Source: Muribaculaceae bacterium Isolate-037 (Harlan)
GTDB taxonomy: Bacteria; Bacteroidota; Bacteroidia; Bacteroidales; Muribaculaceae
Assembly (NCBI GenBank): GCA_003762615.1
Contig: RIAZ01000002.1
Coordinates: 186,001-250,000, forward strand
Reading direction: 5' to 3'
DNA: 64,000 nt
The position numbers were made by a program, and so were the translations under genes. The notes under the pieces were generated by a model. It was not told where the DNA came from and made no database searches. It worked only from the letters and a program-made list of their open reading frames with translations. The number at the start of each line of letters is the position of its first letter. Within the stretch, counting starts at the first letter, position 1. Of the stretch, positions 30,029-39,144 are shown piece by piece.

Positions 30029-31264
30029 TCATTTAGAAATTGACGCTGACACCCCAAGGCTTCCTCCCATTTTCTCGGCGAGTGCTGCCATATCCTTACT
30101 TATTTTTTGATTGGTAATTCGGGCGTATATCTGCATAGTCTGAATATTGGTATGACCCAGCATCTTCGATACTGATTCGATGGGTACACCATGTGAGAGT
30201 GTAACGGTTGTGGCGAAGGTGTGACGGGCAAGGTGGAACGTGATGTTCTTCTCAATGCCGCATACAACGGCTATTTCCTTCAGATAGGCATTCATCTTCT
30301 GGTTGCTCAACACGGGGAACAGAAGACTGTCCTTAGCCTGCCCCTCGTATTTCTTGATCAGTTCCTGTGGGATTGCGAGTAAGGGCACATTCACCGGGGT
30401 ACCCGTCTTGTGCCTGTGAGTCATTATCCATTGATTGCCGTCAAAGGAAGTTTGGATATGTTCTTTCTTCAACTCTTTTATGTCTATATACGCCAATCCG
30501 GTGTAGCATGAGAAGATGAATATGTCGCGCACCTGCTCCAGCCGCTTTGTCGGAAACTCTTTCTCAGCAATAGTGGCAATCTCTTTTTCGGTGAGATAGC
30601 CTCTATCTACTCTCTTGATGCGGATTCTGTAGTTGGCAAACGGATCAGCAATAATCCAACCGTTGTTTTTGGCTTTTATGATAATCGCCTTGAATGTTTG
30701 GATGAACTTGGCTGTGGTATTCTCATTACATCCGCTTACTGTACGCAGATATGTCTCCAAGTCCACAATGAATTTGTGGTTAACATCGCGCAGTGGCATA
30801 TCCGTAAGATGATACTTGAACTTGATGAATTCCTTTACTCTGCGTAATGCGCGGTCATATTTCTGGACGGTTGCAGGGGTCTTGCTTATTCCTATAAGGG
30901 CACGACATTCCTCTATGTGTTCCGTAAATAACCCTATGAGCGTCTGGTTTTCCGGAACAATCCCCATAAAGGCATTACGGAGTTTCTCGGCTGTGACAGT
31001 TTCATATCTTGACATATCGAAGTACATCTGACGAATTGATGACTCCATATCAGACATAAGTCCATTCAATTCAGTGGCAACTTTTGATTTGCCGCTGACC
31101 TTGCCTTGCTTGGTGTCCCACAGTTTGGGATTGACATTCAGTTTAGAACTGAAATTAGTGTTCTCTCCGTTGATGGTGATTCTTGTCATGATGCAGCACG
31201 TTCCGTCTGCATAGACATGGTTTCTTCGCAGGAAGAAACGGATTTTGAGGGTGCTTTTACTCAT
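30029..31264 (-). CDS. Tyrosine recombinase/integrase, Bacteroides type
   Basis: 411-aa integrase with an arm-binding N-terminal domain (LKIRFFLRRNHVYADG), SAM-like core-binding domain (residues ~105-210) and C-terminal catalytic domain. Catalytic residues seen: HLARHTFATT (box II H, R, H), MLGHTNIQTMQIYARI (GH and nucleophile Tyr). Box I reads SCYTGLAYIDI, with Ala where most recombinases have Arg I, a known trait of the CTnDOT/Bacteroides branch. It lies beside the 3' end of tRNA-Ser, the favoured attachment position, but the rest of an integrated element is not visible: it may be a relic. The first ~20 residues may vary with start choice. Confidence 0.9.
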   Translation of the reverse strand: MSKSTLKIRFFLRRNHVYADGTCCIMTRITINGENTNFSSKLNVNPKLWDTKQGKVSGKSKVATELNGLMSDMESSIRQMYFDMSRYETVTAEKLRNAFMGIVPENQTLIGLFTEHIEECRALIGISKTPATVQKYDRALRRVKEFIKFKYHLTDMPLRDVNHKFIVDLETYLRTVSGCNENTTAKFIQTFKAIIIKAKNNGWIIADPFANYRIRIKRVDRGYLTEKEIATIAEKEFPTKRLEQVRDIFIFSCYTGLAYIDIKELKKEHIQTSFDGNQWIMTHRHKTGTPVNVPLLAIPQELIKKYEGQAKDSLLFPVLSNQKMNAYLKEIAVVCGIEKNITFHLARHTFATTVTLSHGVPIESVSKMLGHTNIQTMQIYARITNQKISKDMAALAEKMGGSLGVSASISK

Positions 31265-31471
31265 ACGTCTTTTTGATTTGTTTGGGATTTTTTGTGGCGA
31301 TCCCCAACAGGAATGAGCAAAAAGGCGTTAAGGATATTTAACTATCCCGATATTTGTCTCCGTAGGCTCATATCCAATTGGTAATCGAACGCAAAGTTAA
31401 TTGATTACTCTGAGGTATGAGTAGACAAATCATTGCCAAATGACGACAAATCAGTTTGTTATACTGAAAAA

Positions 31472-31544
31472 CCTAACAATTTGAGGTTTGCCGATTTTTC
31501 TGTTAGGTTTTTGTTAGGCAACTCTGTCTAACAATGGCCTAACA
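31472..31544. repeat. Cluster of five CTAACA motifs in both orientations
   Basis: CCTAACA at 31472-31478 and 31538-31544, TCTAACA at 31527-31533, and TGTTAGG at 31501-31507 and 31512-31518. Three forward and two reverse copies within 73 bases, between integrase and tRNA-Ser. Confidence 0.75.
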
Positions 31545-31575
31545 GTGTCAAATCTTGGCATTGCATCCAAAAGAA

Positions 31576-31608
31576 AATCCCCTGTAAATCAAGGATTTAC
31601 AGGGGATT
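31576..31608 (-). terminator. Terminator of tRNA-Ser
   Basis: AATCCCCTGTAAATC pairs with GATTTACAGGGGATT; on the minus strand it exits into TTTTCTTTT. It is 15 bases beyond the tRNA 3' end. Confidence 0.85.
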
Positions 31609-31622
31609 GGGATTGTTCCAAG

Positions 31623-31709
31623 CGGAGAGAGAGGGATTCGAACCCTCGGTACCCGTAAGAGTACAACGGTTTTCGAGACCGTCCCGATCGACCACTCCGG
31701 CATCTTTCC
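31623..31709 (-). tRNA. tRNA-Ser (anticodon CGA)
   Basis: 87-nt class II tRNA with long variable arm. Anticodon stem ACGGT/ACCGT, loop CTCGAAA giving CGA (reads UCG); T-arm GAGGG-TTCGAAT-CCCTC. The acceptor GGAAAGA/TCTCTCC carries an A-C mismatch at 4-69. CCA is not encoded. Confidence 0.93.
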
Positions 31710-31791
31710 CTGTGGTTCTTATTGCTACTGCAAAATTACAAATTATTTTTTATATTTGGTCTTTTTTTCGTGATTTTTTTAATTTAAATTT

Positions 31792-32544
31792 TCATTTGGT
31801 GTTTAATCCGGCTTTCTTGGCTTGTGAATGTTGATGCTCTCGTGGGATGTGGTATTGTCTGCCATCTTTGATTAGATATGAACCCGTCTGATGAAAGTTG
31901 AATGGGATGCCAGATTCCCGGCACTGCGCCTGCATGTCGAGCACCCATCGGAAATCTAATGGACGAGCATATTTGCCGGATTCTCCGCCTACAGATACTT
32001 CCTCTATAAGCGAAGGATTCAGGTATTTCCTCAAATTAACCTGCTCCAACATGGGTGCGACTATGACCATTCGATGTTTGATTGGCAGAGAGAGGAATAT
32101 CGGAATTCTGTAGTCAGCTCGATCCTGATTCTCCACAGTGCATCCGATACCTACATGATCATATCCGTCACCCCAATCCGAAGGCAGACATTGCGCAAGC
32201 CTGTCAATGCGTTTCGTGAAGAAAAAGAACCTGCAATCAGTGCGTTGGCGGATCATATCCCATATTTCTTCCCGCCATTCATCAGCTTCCTCTATCAGCA
32301 AATCAGAGGTGAAACACAATGCAAACTCCGTACCTGCCGGGTATTTCCAATTCTTCTTTCGGTCTCGTTTCATCGGCAGATTAAAAGATGATGTCTTGCG
32401 GACCTCATTGGTAGGTGTAGACGTACCGAATGCGGCATCTTCACGATAAACGTAACAATGCCTGCATCCGGCACTTATTTTGTGGCAACCGTGCCACGGA
32501 TTCCACATCAGCATAAATCTATCTGATGAAATTGGTCCATACAT
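31792..32544 (-). CDS. DUF5131 (phage Gp37/Gp68-type) radical-SAM-like protein
   Basis: 250-aa member of the DUF5131/Gp37-Gp68 family. Diagnostic N-terminal motif WNPWHGCHKISAGCRHCY (Cys at ~20, 27 and 30) resembles a [4Fe-4S] radical-SAM cysteine cluster; further family motifs are CFTSDLLIEEAD, FFFFTKRIDRL, GCTVENQDRADYRIPIFL and GGESGKYARPLDFRWV. Many members are encoded in phages or mobile islands, and the gene adjoins the integrase/tRNA-Ser block. Reaction unknown. The exact start is uncertain, as MLMWNPW or MWNPW could also begin it. Confidence 0.85.
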   Translation of the reverse strand: MYGPISSDRFMLMWNPWHGCHKISAGCRHCYVYREDAAFGTSTPTNEVRKTSSFNLPMKRDRKKNWKYPAGTEFALCFTSDLLIEEADEWREEIWDMIRQRTDCRFFFFTKRIDRLAQCLPSDWGDGYDHVGIGCTVENQDRADYRIPIFLSLPIKHRMVIVAPMLEQVNLRKYLNPSLIEEVSVGGESGKYARPLDFRWVLDMQAQCRESGIPFNFHQTGSYLIKDGRQYHIPREHQHSQAKKAGLNTK

Positions 32545-32661
32545 GTTCCTCTGTTGCCCTCCTTGTGAGGACTGCCATTGATAAGAAGTACTTTCATATT
32601 AATCAAATTTTAAGAGATACTTTACATCACAAATTTAATACTAATTGCCATATAATACAAT

Positions 32662-32680
32662 TGAAGTTGTCTAAACTTCA
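32662..32680. repeat. TGAAGTT/AACTTCA hairpin, copy 1
   Basis: TGAAGTTGTCTAAACTTCA: 7-bp arms with a 5-base loop. Reverse complement of the copy at 51666-51684, and a one-base variant of that at 46741-46759. Confidence 0.75.
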
Positions 32681-32721
32681 GTGGAATTTACTTTATCATG
32701 TGCTGATAAATCACCCTCTAT

Positions 32722-32753
32722 ATTGATTATTAACAATATTATGAATAAATTTG
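32722..32753 (+). promoter_or_regulatory. Promoter of the membrane/transglutaminase-like gene
   Basis: ATTG (32722-32725), 20 bases, TAAATTTG (32746-32753); leader of about 35 bases to the ATG. Confidence 0.55.
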
Positions 32754-32792
32754 CAGTGCAAAAATTGAAAACATTCCAAAAATAAATCTATT

Positions 32793-33728
32793 ATGACCTA
32801 TCTTATTTTCGGCATTGTCGCTGCTTTCCTTTATTGTATAGCTTCATTGACCGGGTTAACCTACAACACAATCAACATCTTAGTCTACTACCTCTTGATT
32901 CCACTTTCATGGACCTTCATGGGTGATAGTATACTTCGCTTTCGTATTCCATGGCTCACTATCGCCTATGCTTTACTTTGGATAGGAATATTTGTTCTCA
33001 CTTACGGACATTTCCAAACGTGGTGTGACTGGGCATTTATGAAGTCGGTTGACTTCCTCCTATGGTTCAAGCATATAGGTTGGAACTACTATGTAGCCTC
33101 CGTATATATCTGCGTATGGCTCCCGCTCATCATATATGCTGTATTGTCAGGCATATTAATATGGATGAACCCCAATGCCTGCAATTGGAAGCCTTGGGTT
33201 ATTGGTATCGCAACTATAATTATCGTCGGATGGATGATTGAATTTTCCGTGATGAAATTCGGAGTCAAATTGGAACCCACCTATAAGCAAACAGATAATA
33301 CATACACACTCTCATCAAAGGAATCGCGTCAGATAGAGAAAGATACCAATGGAATGAATGAGGATGATATTGCAAAATATGCAGTAAAATACACTGTACG
33401 TAAACTTGACTTTTCTTTCGGAGAATCTGAAAATATCGATAAAAATATGGGAAACTGCAAAGATTATGCAGCCTTATGCGTGGCTGTTGACAACCACGCA
33501 TATAATGCCAATGGGCTGAAAGCTCGTGCCTCTCACTCTGTCGGCACTATAAAACTGTTTGGAGCTGAAATGGGCAAGACAGTTTCCCGATGGTTGGGTT
33601 CACAATCATTAGCCGAACTTTTCAGAGACCATGACTTCGTAACCATCACGACATCATCAAAAACGTACCATCTTGACCCATCTGTCAAAGAGTTTACGGG
33701 CTATGATCTCAAAACCATAGAAAAATAA
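32793..33728 (+). CDS. Membrane protein with C-terminal transglutaminase-like domain
   Basis: 311-aa protein. The N-terminal ~160 residues hold about five membrane helices (MTYLIFGIVAAFLYCIASL, VYYLLIPLSWTFM, LLWIGIFVL, IYAVLSGILIW, IGIATIIIVGWM). The remaining ~140 residues look like a papain-like/transglutaminase fold: GNCKDYAALC (Cys), DHDFVTI (His) and YHLDPSV (Asp), spaced as a C-H-D triad. The Cys might act on a periplasmic or cytoplasmic protein. Not known from characterised enzymes; inference rests on the triad pattern. Followed by mmcQ 22 bases on. Confidence 0.65.
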   Translation: MTYLIFGIVAAFLYCIASLTGLTYNTINILVYYLLIPLSWTFMGDSILRFRIPWLTIAYALLWIGIFVLTYGHFQTWCDWAFMKSVDFLLWFKHIGWNYYVASVYICVWLPLIIYAVLSGILIWMNPNACNWKPWVIGIATIIIVGWMIEFSVMKFGVKLEPTYKQTDNTYTLSSKESRQIEKDTNGMNEDDIAKYAVKYTVRKLDFSFGESENIDKNMGNCKDYAALCVAVDNHAYNANGLKARASHSVGTIKLFGAEMGKTVSRWLGSQSLAELFRDHDFVTITTSSKTYHLDPSVKEFTGYDLKTIEK

Positions 33729-33750
33729 TCCGAAAAAACAATTGCAGAAA

Positions 33751-34101
33751 ATGAATATAGAGGATGTAAGGGAATATTGCCTGACAAAACCGTTTGCGAC
33801 GGAAGATATGCCATTCGGTCCGGAGTATGTGACGTTTCGTGTCGGAGGCAAGATATTCTGTTGCCTTGCTTTAGCAAAAGGCAATGTGGTGCAGTTGAAA
33901 TGGGATCCTGCGGAATTTGACGAAATCTTAGCCGCACATTCATTTGTGCATCAGGCGTGGCATTGGCATAAACGCCACATGATCCAATTTGATTTTGATG
34001 AAGCACCAATACCGGAATCTGTCGCAACAGACCTGATTGACCGTGCATACAATCACGTCTACAGCAAGCTACCACGCAAAGTGAAGTTAGAACTACAGTG
34101 A
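33751..34101 (+). CDS. MmcQ/YjbR-family protein
   Basis: About 117-aa member of the MmcQ/YjbR family (double-wing fold, CyaY-like). Motifs: MNIEDVREYCLTKPFATEDMPFGPE, FRVGGKIFCCLAL, and HKRHMIQFDFDEAP. The ATG chosen is 9 bases after a TTG that could extend it. The family is annotated DNA-binding on thin evidence; function unproven. Confidence 0.9.
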   Translation: MNIEDVREYCLTKPFATEDMPFGPEYVTFRVGGKIFCCLALAKGNVVQLKWDPAEFDEILAAHSFVHQAWHWHKRHMIQFDFDEAPIPESVATDLIDRAYNHVYSKLPRKVKLELQ

Positions 34102-34231
34102 TGATTCAAATAACGTAGACTCGTACCGGCTATTCAACCTTTGAGTTTTACATGGTGTTATAATTTTAATTGATTAGATTAGGTTGTCGGAACTTAGTCT
34201 ACAACTTAATATTCGTAAAATTAAAAATACT

Positions 34232-35878
34232 ATGGATTACAAAATGTTCTGTTATCAATGTCAGGAAACTGCCGGTGGAAAAGGGTGTACTATCCGTGGA
34301 GTATGCGGAAAAGAGCCCACTACAAGCGGATTGATGGATCTTCTTATTTACGCGCTGCGCGGAATAGCTATCGTAAATCGTGAGCTGAGACGCACAGGCG
34401 CACCCGTCAGGGAGGCAAGCCGACTGATATGCGACAGTCTTTTCGCCACTATCACAAATGCGAATTTCGACAATGACGCACTTAGTGAATTCATTCGTAA
34501 GGCTTTTGATATGAAAGACTTCGTCTGTGGAACCGCAAAAAAACGAGAAATCCCCCTCCCCGAAATGCCGGAAGTTGAATTTAAGGCAAAGCCGGAAGAT
34601 TGGGAGAAATATCAGCCCATCACCTCAGTACTTGCCGAACCTAATGCCGATCTGCGCGGGTTGAAGCAACTTGCCATATTCGGATGTAAAGGTATGTCAG
34701 CGTATGCCGACCATGCCCGCAACCTCGGACATGAGGATGAGGACGTGTATGCTATAATTGAGAATGCATTGGCTGAGATCAGCCGTGCCGACATATCTGC
34801 CGACGAACTGGTGTCGCTTGACCTCAATGTCGGCGATGGAGGCGTGAAAGTGATGGATCTTCTTGATCGTGCAAATACCGGAACGTATGGCAATCCTGAG
34901 ATTACGAAGGTCGAGATAGGCGTGCGCAAAAATCCAGGTATCCTGATTACCGGGCATGACCTGCATGACCTTGAAATGCTTCTGGAGCAGACGAAGGGAA
35001 CGGGCGTAGATGTCTACACCCACAGTGAGATGCTTCCTGCCCATTACTATCCATTCTTCAAGAAATATCCACACTTCGCCGGAAACTATGGCAATGTGTG
35101 GTGGAAACAGAAAGAGGAATTTGCCACATTCAACGGACCTATACTATTCACTACCAATTGTCTTGTACCCCCGACAAAAGATGCAGTTTACGCCGATAAG
35201 GTCTACACCACAGGAGTGGTAGGCTATCCCGGGTTCCCACATATCCCGACAAAGGATGACGGTACGAAAGATTTCTCAATCGTGATTGAACACGCCAAGA
35301 AATGTCAGGCCCCCACGCAGATTGAATCAGGAGAAATTATAGGCGGTTTTGCACATCATCAAGTGGCAGAGCTCGCCGACAAGGTAGTGGAAGCAGTGAA
35401 GAGCGGTGCAATCCGCAAGTTTGTAGTCATGGCAGGTTGCGACGGACGGTTCCCATCCAGGAAATATTATACCGAGTTTGCTGAGAAACTTCCGAAGGAT
35501 ATCGTCATTCTCACAGCAGGATGTGCAAAATACCGCTACAACAAACTTCCGCTTGGAGATATCAACGGCATACCGAGAGTGCTCGATGCCGGTCAGTGTA
35601 ACGACAGTTATTCACTCGTGCGCATCGCGCTGATGCTTGCCAAAGCCTTCGGAGTGAAAAGCGTCAATGATCTGCCAATCGCCTACAACATCGCATGGTA
35701 TGAACAGAAAGCAGTCATCGTACTTCTCGCATTACTCAGTCTCGGCGTGCAGAACATACATACCGGTCCGACATTACCGGCATTCTTCACTCCCGATATC
35801 CTGAAAGTGCTTCAGGAGAAGTTCCACATAGCAACCATCACCAACGTGGATGACGACATCAAATTGCTGATCGGCTAA
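34232..35878 (+). CDS. hcp: Hydroxylamine reductase / hybrid-cluster protein
   Basis: 548-aa hybrid-cluster protein that reduces hydroxylamine and, in enterobacteria, nitric oxide under anaerobic nitrosative stress. The N-terminal iron-sulphur motif is [23 protein letters not shown]. Cluster residues later include GHDLHDLE (His), [11 protein letters not shown] (Glu), FTTNCLVPP (Cys), [16 protein letters not shown] and [10 protein letters not shown]. Length is normal. Start is the ATG at MDYKMFCY; an upstream TTG in frame gives an unnatural extension. A cytoplasmic protection enzyme; no regulator such as HcpR is adjacent. Confidence 0.96.
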   Translation: MDYKMFCYQCQETAGGKGCTIRGVCGKEPTTSGLMDLLIYALRGIAIVNRELRRTGAPVREASRLICDSLFATITNANFDNDALSEFIRKAFDMKDFVCGTAKKREIPLPEMPEVEFKAKPEDWEKYQPITSVLAEPNADLRGLKQLAIFGCKGMSAYADHARNLGHEDEDVYAIIENALAEISRADISADELVSLDLNVGDGGVKVMDLLDRANTGTYGNPEITKVEIGVRKNPGILITGHDLHDLEMLLEQTKGTGVDVYTHSEMLPAHYYPFFKKYPHFAGNYGNVWWKQKEEFATFNGPILFTTNCLVPPTKDAVYADKVYTTGVVGYPGFPHIPTKDDGTKDFSIVIEHAKKCQAPTQIESGEIIGGFAHHQVAELADKVVEAVKSGAIRKFVVMAGCDGRFPSRKYYTEFAEKLPKDIVILTAGCAKYRYNKLPLGDINGIPRVLDAGQCNDSYSLVRIALMLAKAFGVKSVNDLPIAYNIAWYEQKAVIVLLALLSLGVQNIHTGPTLPAFFTPDILKVLQEKFHIATITNVDDDIKLLIG

Positions 35879-35945
35879 AACTCCATTGCATAAATGGGGA
35901 TCTTAACAATGAAGTCGTCTGCGCTTATTCCTAAAGAATTTGGTC

Positions 35946-36311
35946 ATGACAGATATTGTATTAAAAAGAGCATACGATAAGCCGGCGGAAGATGACGGCT
36001 ATCGTGTGCTTGTAGATAAACTTTGGCCCCGAGGACTATCGCATGAGCGTCTCCCCTACGATCTTTGGGCAAAAGATCTGGCTCCAAGCCAGCAATTGCG
36101 CGACTGGTTTCATGCTGATCGTGAAGGACGTTGGACGGAATTCGCCCAAAAGTATACTGCCGAGTTGGAGAAATCCCCGGCTATGAGACAATTCATCTCT
36201 GAAATCGCAGATAAGCAGAAAGTGACATTGCTCTACGGTTCGCACGACGAAGTGCATAATCAGGCTCCAATCATAAAAGAGGTAGCTGATAAAATGCTCT
36301 CGCAAAAATAA
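35946..36311 (+). CDS. DUF488-family protein (YeaO-like)
   Basis: 121-aa DUF488 protein: KRAYDKPAEDDGYRVLVDKLWPRGL, LAPSQQLRDWFH and VTLLYGSHDEVHNQA are the standard motifs, of normal length. Function unknown for the family, often near stress genes. Start is the ATG at MTDIVLKRAY. A hairpin terminator follows. Confidence 0.92.
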   Translation: MTDIVLKRAYDKPAEDDGYRVLVDKLWPRGLSHERLPYDLWAKDLAPSQQLRDWFHADREGRWTEFAQKYTAELEKSPAMRQFISEIADKQKVTLLYGSHDEVHNQAPIIKEVADKMLSQK

Positions 36312-36315
36312 TATT

Positions 36316-36353
36316 GAAGAGCCACCGGCAATTTGTTTTGCCGTGGGCTCTTC
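36316..36353 (+). terminator. Hairpin terminator after DUF488 gene
   Basis: GAAGAGCC and GGCTCTTC arms with inner CGGCA/TGCCG pairing, followed by TTAAATAATT. Confidence 0.65.
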
Positions 36354-36473
36354 TTAAATAATTCAATTGAAATTCATTCAAACCTCGCATCAATACTTAA
36401 TTTTTTGTACATTTGCATTAATGAAACTGATCTAACTATCGAAATCATCTAATCTTTATTTCTAACCACCGAT

Positions 36474-38180
36474 ATGAGACGCTTATTCCTCTTAATGCTT
36501 ATATGCATCATCGCAATCTCCGGTATTGCCCAGCCTCGTCTTGAAAGACACGGCACCGCCACACGAATCGTGACAAACGACAGTCCCATGCTAATGATTG
36601 GCGGGGAACTTGGAAATTCCTCGGCATCAACACGCAGTGACTTGAAACGGATTTTCCCTCACCTTAAACGTCTCGGTCTGAATACCGTGCTTGCTCCCGT
36701 GTCGTGGGAACTGATTGAGCCGCATGAGGGGGAATTCGACATGTCCACACTCGACGATATACTGACTGAAGCCCGCGACAACGACCTGAAAGTGGTGCTG
36801 TTGTGGTTTGGAGCCTGGAAAAATAGCATGAGCTGCTATACTCCGGAATGGTTCAAGCGCGATATAAAGCGGTTTCCCCGTGCGCATACCGACTCAGGCA
36901 AGCCATTGGAAGAGGCAAGCGCATTGAGCAGCAACGTCATGGAAGCCGACAAGAAAGCATTCTGCAAAATAATGGAGCATCTGCGCGACCATGACAGTCA
37001 ACAGACTGTCGTGATGGTGCAGGTGGAGAATGAGATAGGTATGATTGAAGTGCCGCGAGATTATTCTGATGATGCCAATAAGATGTATGCCGGGATTGTA
37101 CCGACACAACTGACCGATTATCTGCAAAAAAACTCCAAAAGTCTGCATCCCTACATTGCAGAAAAGATCAAAGGGCATGAGAAAGAGGAGACGTGGCGAG
37201 CTCTGTTTGGCGATGATATGTATGGTGAGGAGATTTTCCAGACATGGACTTACGCCACATACGTGCAGGAGATTGCCAGGGCAGGACGCGAGATTTACGA
37301 CATTCCCATGTACGTAAATGTCGCGCTCAACAGTCGCGGAAGAAAGCCCGGCGAATACCCTTCCGGCGGACCATTGGCTCACCTCATCGACATCTGGCAT
37401 TGCGGTGCGCCTGCCATAGACGTGCTTGGGGTGGATATCTACGACAAGGGATTGACCGACTGGCTTGCAAAATATGACTTGCCAAACAATCCTCTGTTTG
37501 TGCCGGAAATTCGTTTGGAAGACAAAGATGCGATGTATGCCATCTACGCCTTCGGACATCATGATGCCATGGGATTCTGTCCTTTCAGTATTGAGGACTA
37601 TCCACTAACATCCTCAGCCTCGGCCAACGACTGGCGAGATATGGATCTCAGTCAGGATGACCAGCTCAATGCGTTCTCATCGGTGGGTCAATCGCTATCA
37701 CCATTAGCCGCATCCTATCATCTTTTGAGACAAGCTGAACCTCTTCTGCTCGATAAGCAGGGCACCGACGATATGGATGCAGTGCTTATTGACAACGAGC
37801 ATCGGGAAAGGGAGATTATCACTTCCGATGGCATACGTTTCACAATAAAACATAGTTATTCCCTCGGATGGGAACCAGGGGCAAAAGCCGAGGTATGGCC
37901 CGAAGCCGCCTGCCTGATAGTGAGATTGGACAGTAACGAATATCTGATATTGGGGAGTGGTGTAGTCGTGACGTTCTCCCCGGCAAAATCAGGAGCAGGC
38001 GGTTGGCAGAAAGGTGACGACCGTATCGGAATTGCAAAATGTGAGGAGGTAGAGATGATTGACGTAAATTTCAATATTGTCAGGCACCTCAACGGCGATC
38101 AGACGCATCAAGGACGCCACGTGCGCATTCCTGCCGGACAATTCGCCATGCAGCGCGTGCGTCTTTACGAATATCGCTGA
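36474..38180 (+). CDS. Secreted GH35-type glycosidase (DUF5597-like, beta-galactosidase family)
   Basis: 568-aa exported enzyme. Signal peptide MRRLFLLMLICIIAISG; then a GH35-like TIM barrel (LGLNTVLAPVSWELIEPHEGEFD is typical of the family's first strand and ExPxxG-like loop). Putative catalytic residues are the Glu of VQVENEIGM (acid) and the Glu of FVPEIRLE (nucleophile). The C-terminal domain matches the DUF5597 beta-domain seen with these proteins (EYLILGSGVVVTFSP...). Probably a periplasmic beta-galactosidase or related exo-enzyme. A TACATTTG box at 36408-36415 is a possible -7 element. Confidence 0.82.
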   Translation: MRRLFLLMLICIIAISGIAQPRLERHGTATRIVTNDSPMLMIGGELGNSSASTRSDLKRIFPHLKRLGLNTVLAPVSWELIEPHEGEFDMSTLDDILTEARDNDLKVVLLWFGAWKNSMSCYTPEWFKRDIKRFPRAHTDSGKPLEEASALSSNVMEADKKAFCKIMEHLRDHDSQQTVVMVQVENEIGMIEVPRDYSDDANKMYAGIVPTQLTDYLQKNSKSLHPYIAEKIKGHEKEETWRALFGDDMYGEEIFQTWTYATYVQEIARAGREIYDIPMYVNVALNSRGRKPGEYPSGGPLAHLIDIWHCGAPAIDVLGVDIYDKGLTDWLAKYDLPNNPLFVPEIRLEDKDAMYAIYAFGHHDAMGFCPFSIEDYPLTSSASANDWRDMDLSQDDQLNAFSSVGQSLSPLAASYHLLRQAEPLLLDKQGTDDMDAVLIDNEHREREIITSDGIRFTIKHSYSLGWEPGAKAEVWPEAACLIVRLDSNEYLILGSGVVVTFSPAKSGAGGWQKGDDRIGIAKCEEVEMIDVNFNIVRHLNGDQTHQGRHVRIPAGQFAMQRVRLYEYR

Positions 38181-38184
38181 CGGA

Positions 38185-38541
38185 TTATTTCTTTCCGTAC
38201 TTACGTTCGAATATCTCGATATGCTCCTCTCCCCATCTTAGCATTGAGTCTATTATGGGAAGCAGGGATACCCCTAATTCTGTTATCTTGTATTCCGAGC
38301 GGGGTGGCAATTCCGGATATATCGTCTTAGAGACCAAACCATCCTCCACCATTTCCTTTAGCTGAATGTCAAGCACCCGTGGTGCAGCTTCGGGAAGGCT
38401 CTTGTGTATCTCGCTCGGACGCATTGCCTCTCCCGACCGTATCTCGTCAAGGATGCACGATTTCCATTTCGATTCTATAAGACTCATTGTCAGACGTAAC
38501 GGACAATCAAGGTCAACAGGTATTTTCTTTTCGTATGCCAT
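38185..38541 (-). CDS. HxlR-family winged-helix regulator
   Basis: 118-aa one-domain HxlR protein: CPLRLTMSLIESKWKSCIL, IRSGEAMRPSEIHKSL, VLDIQLKEMVEDGLVSKTIYPELPPRSEYKITELG and the C-terminal helix. Family members sense redox or small electrophiles through a Cys; a Cys is near the N-terminus (LDCPLR). Divergent from the NTF2-like/flavoprotein genes with a perfect 22-bp palindrome between, so it most likely represses or activates these and itself. Convergent with GH35. Confidence 0.94.
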   Translation of the reverse strand: MAYEKKIPVDLDCPLRLTMSLIESKWKSCILDEIRSGEAMRPSEIHKSLPEAAPRVLDIQLKEMVEDGLVSKTIYPELPPRSEYKITELGVSLLPIIDSMLRWGEEHIEIFERKYGKK

Positions 38542-38557
38542 GTGTCTTTTTTTTCTA

Positions 38558-38565
38558 CAAAGTTA
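38558..38565 (-). promoter_or_regulatory. -7 box of hxlR-type regulator
   Basis: TAACTTTG on the minus strand, 17 bases upstream of the ATG. The upstream 22-bp palindrome lies where the -33 region would be. Confidence 0.6.
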
Positions 38566-38587
38566 ATGAATATTACTGATACTGACC

Positions 38588-38627
38588 ATACCGAAAAATT
38601 TTTCGGTATATGAATAATTTTTCGGTA
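38588..38627. promoter_or_regulatory. Palindromic HxlR operator with extra half-site
   Basis: A perfect 22-bp palindrome (half-site ATACCGAAAAA) occupies 38588-38609, and a further half-site AATTTTTCGGTAC is at 38616-38627. Between them and the TAACTTTG at 38652-38659 sits a TTG at the right distance for -33. This fits binding by the adjacent HxlR protein. Confidence 0.78.
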
Positions 38628-38651
38628 CTTGATTTAATAGATATACCATAC

Positions 38652-38659
38652 TAACTTTG
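38652..38659 (+). promoter_or_regulatory. -7 box for NTF2-like gene
   Basis: TAACTTTG with a TTG at 38629-38631 (20-base gap). It drives the NTF2-like gene with an ~80-base leader. Confidence 0.65.
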
Positions 38660-38740
38660 CAGTCAGAAACAACTACTGTAATAACTTCTATCAGAGTTGT
38701 CTGAATCATATTGTTTAATCTTCATTAAAAAATACAGAAT

Positions 38741-39124
38741 ATGAGAAGCGAGATAAAGGAATATGCAGCCGTACAGGAAGCAGCGGAGAAATTCGTAAAG
38801 AGTGTTGCCGAAGGCAATAGTGAGTATGCCAAGACATTGTTCACTGATGATGCTGTCCTGTTTGGCATCCTTGATGGAGTGTTAGAGCATGGCTCAATCG
38901 AACAGTTCTATCATAATGTCGACACTGTAGGAGCCGGCGACAATTTCAAAGCCCGCATTGACGTGCTTGCCGTAGAGGAGACCGTTGCCGTGGTGCGCGT
39001 GCTGGAAGAGGGCTGGGGAGGACGCATTGACTTCACCGACTTCCTGCTTCTATTGAAACTCAACGGCGAATGGAAATGTGTCGCAAAGGCGTATAACCAG
39101 AACTCCAACACCATCAAGAAATAA
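38741..39124 (+). CDS. NTF2-like / lumazine-binding-type protein (Lumazine_bd_2-like)
   Basis: 127-aa single-domain protein with a cone-like NTF2 fold: EAAEKFVKSVAEGNSEYAKTLFTDDAVLFGI, then an EHGSIEQFYHNVDTVGAG loop and FTDFLLLLKLNGEWKCVAKAYNQ. Resembles Bacteroidetes 'putative lumazine-binding' NTF2 members found with redox enzymes. Transcribed with the next flavoprotein and the third lipoprotein, under the presumed HxlR operator. Ligand unknown. Confidence 0.82.
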   Translation: MRSEIKEYAAVQEAAEKFVKSVAEGNSEYAKTLFTDDAVLFGILDGVLEHGSIEQFYHNVDTVGAGDNFKARIDVLAVEETVAVVRVLEEGWGGRIDFTDFLLLLKLNGEWKCVAKAYNQNSNTIKK

Positions 39125-39144
39125 CTGACACATTATCATTCCAA

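Larger units (their letters stand above)
31265..31622. other. Region between integrase and tRNA-Ser, attachment-site-like
   Basis: No gene. It holds five CTAACA repeats, GACAAATCA direct repeats (31424 and 31446 areas) and the tRNA terminator. This layout resembles an att arm region but no attL/attR duplicate was found. Confidence 0.55.

Noticed and set aside
29869..31622. Complete integrated element with attL/attR around the integrase
   Set aside because: No second copy of the tRNA-Ser 3' sequence, and no cargo genes between the integrase and the IS.
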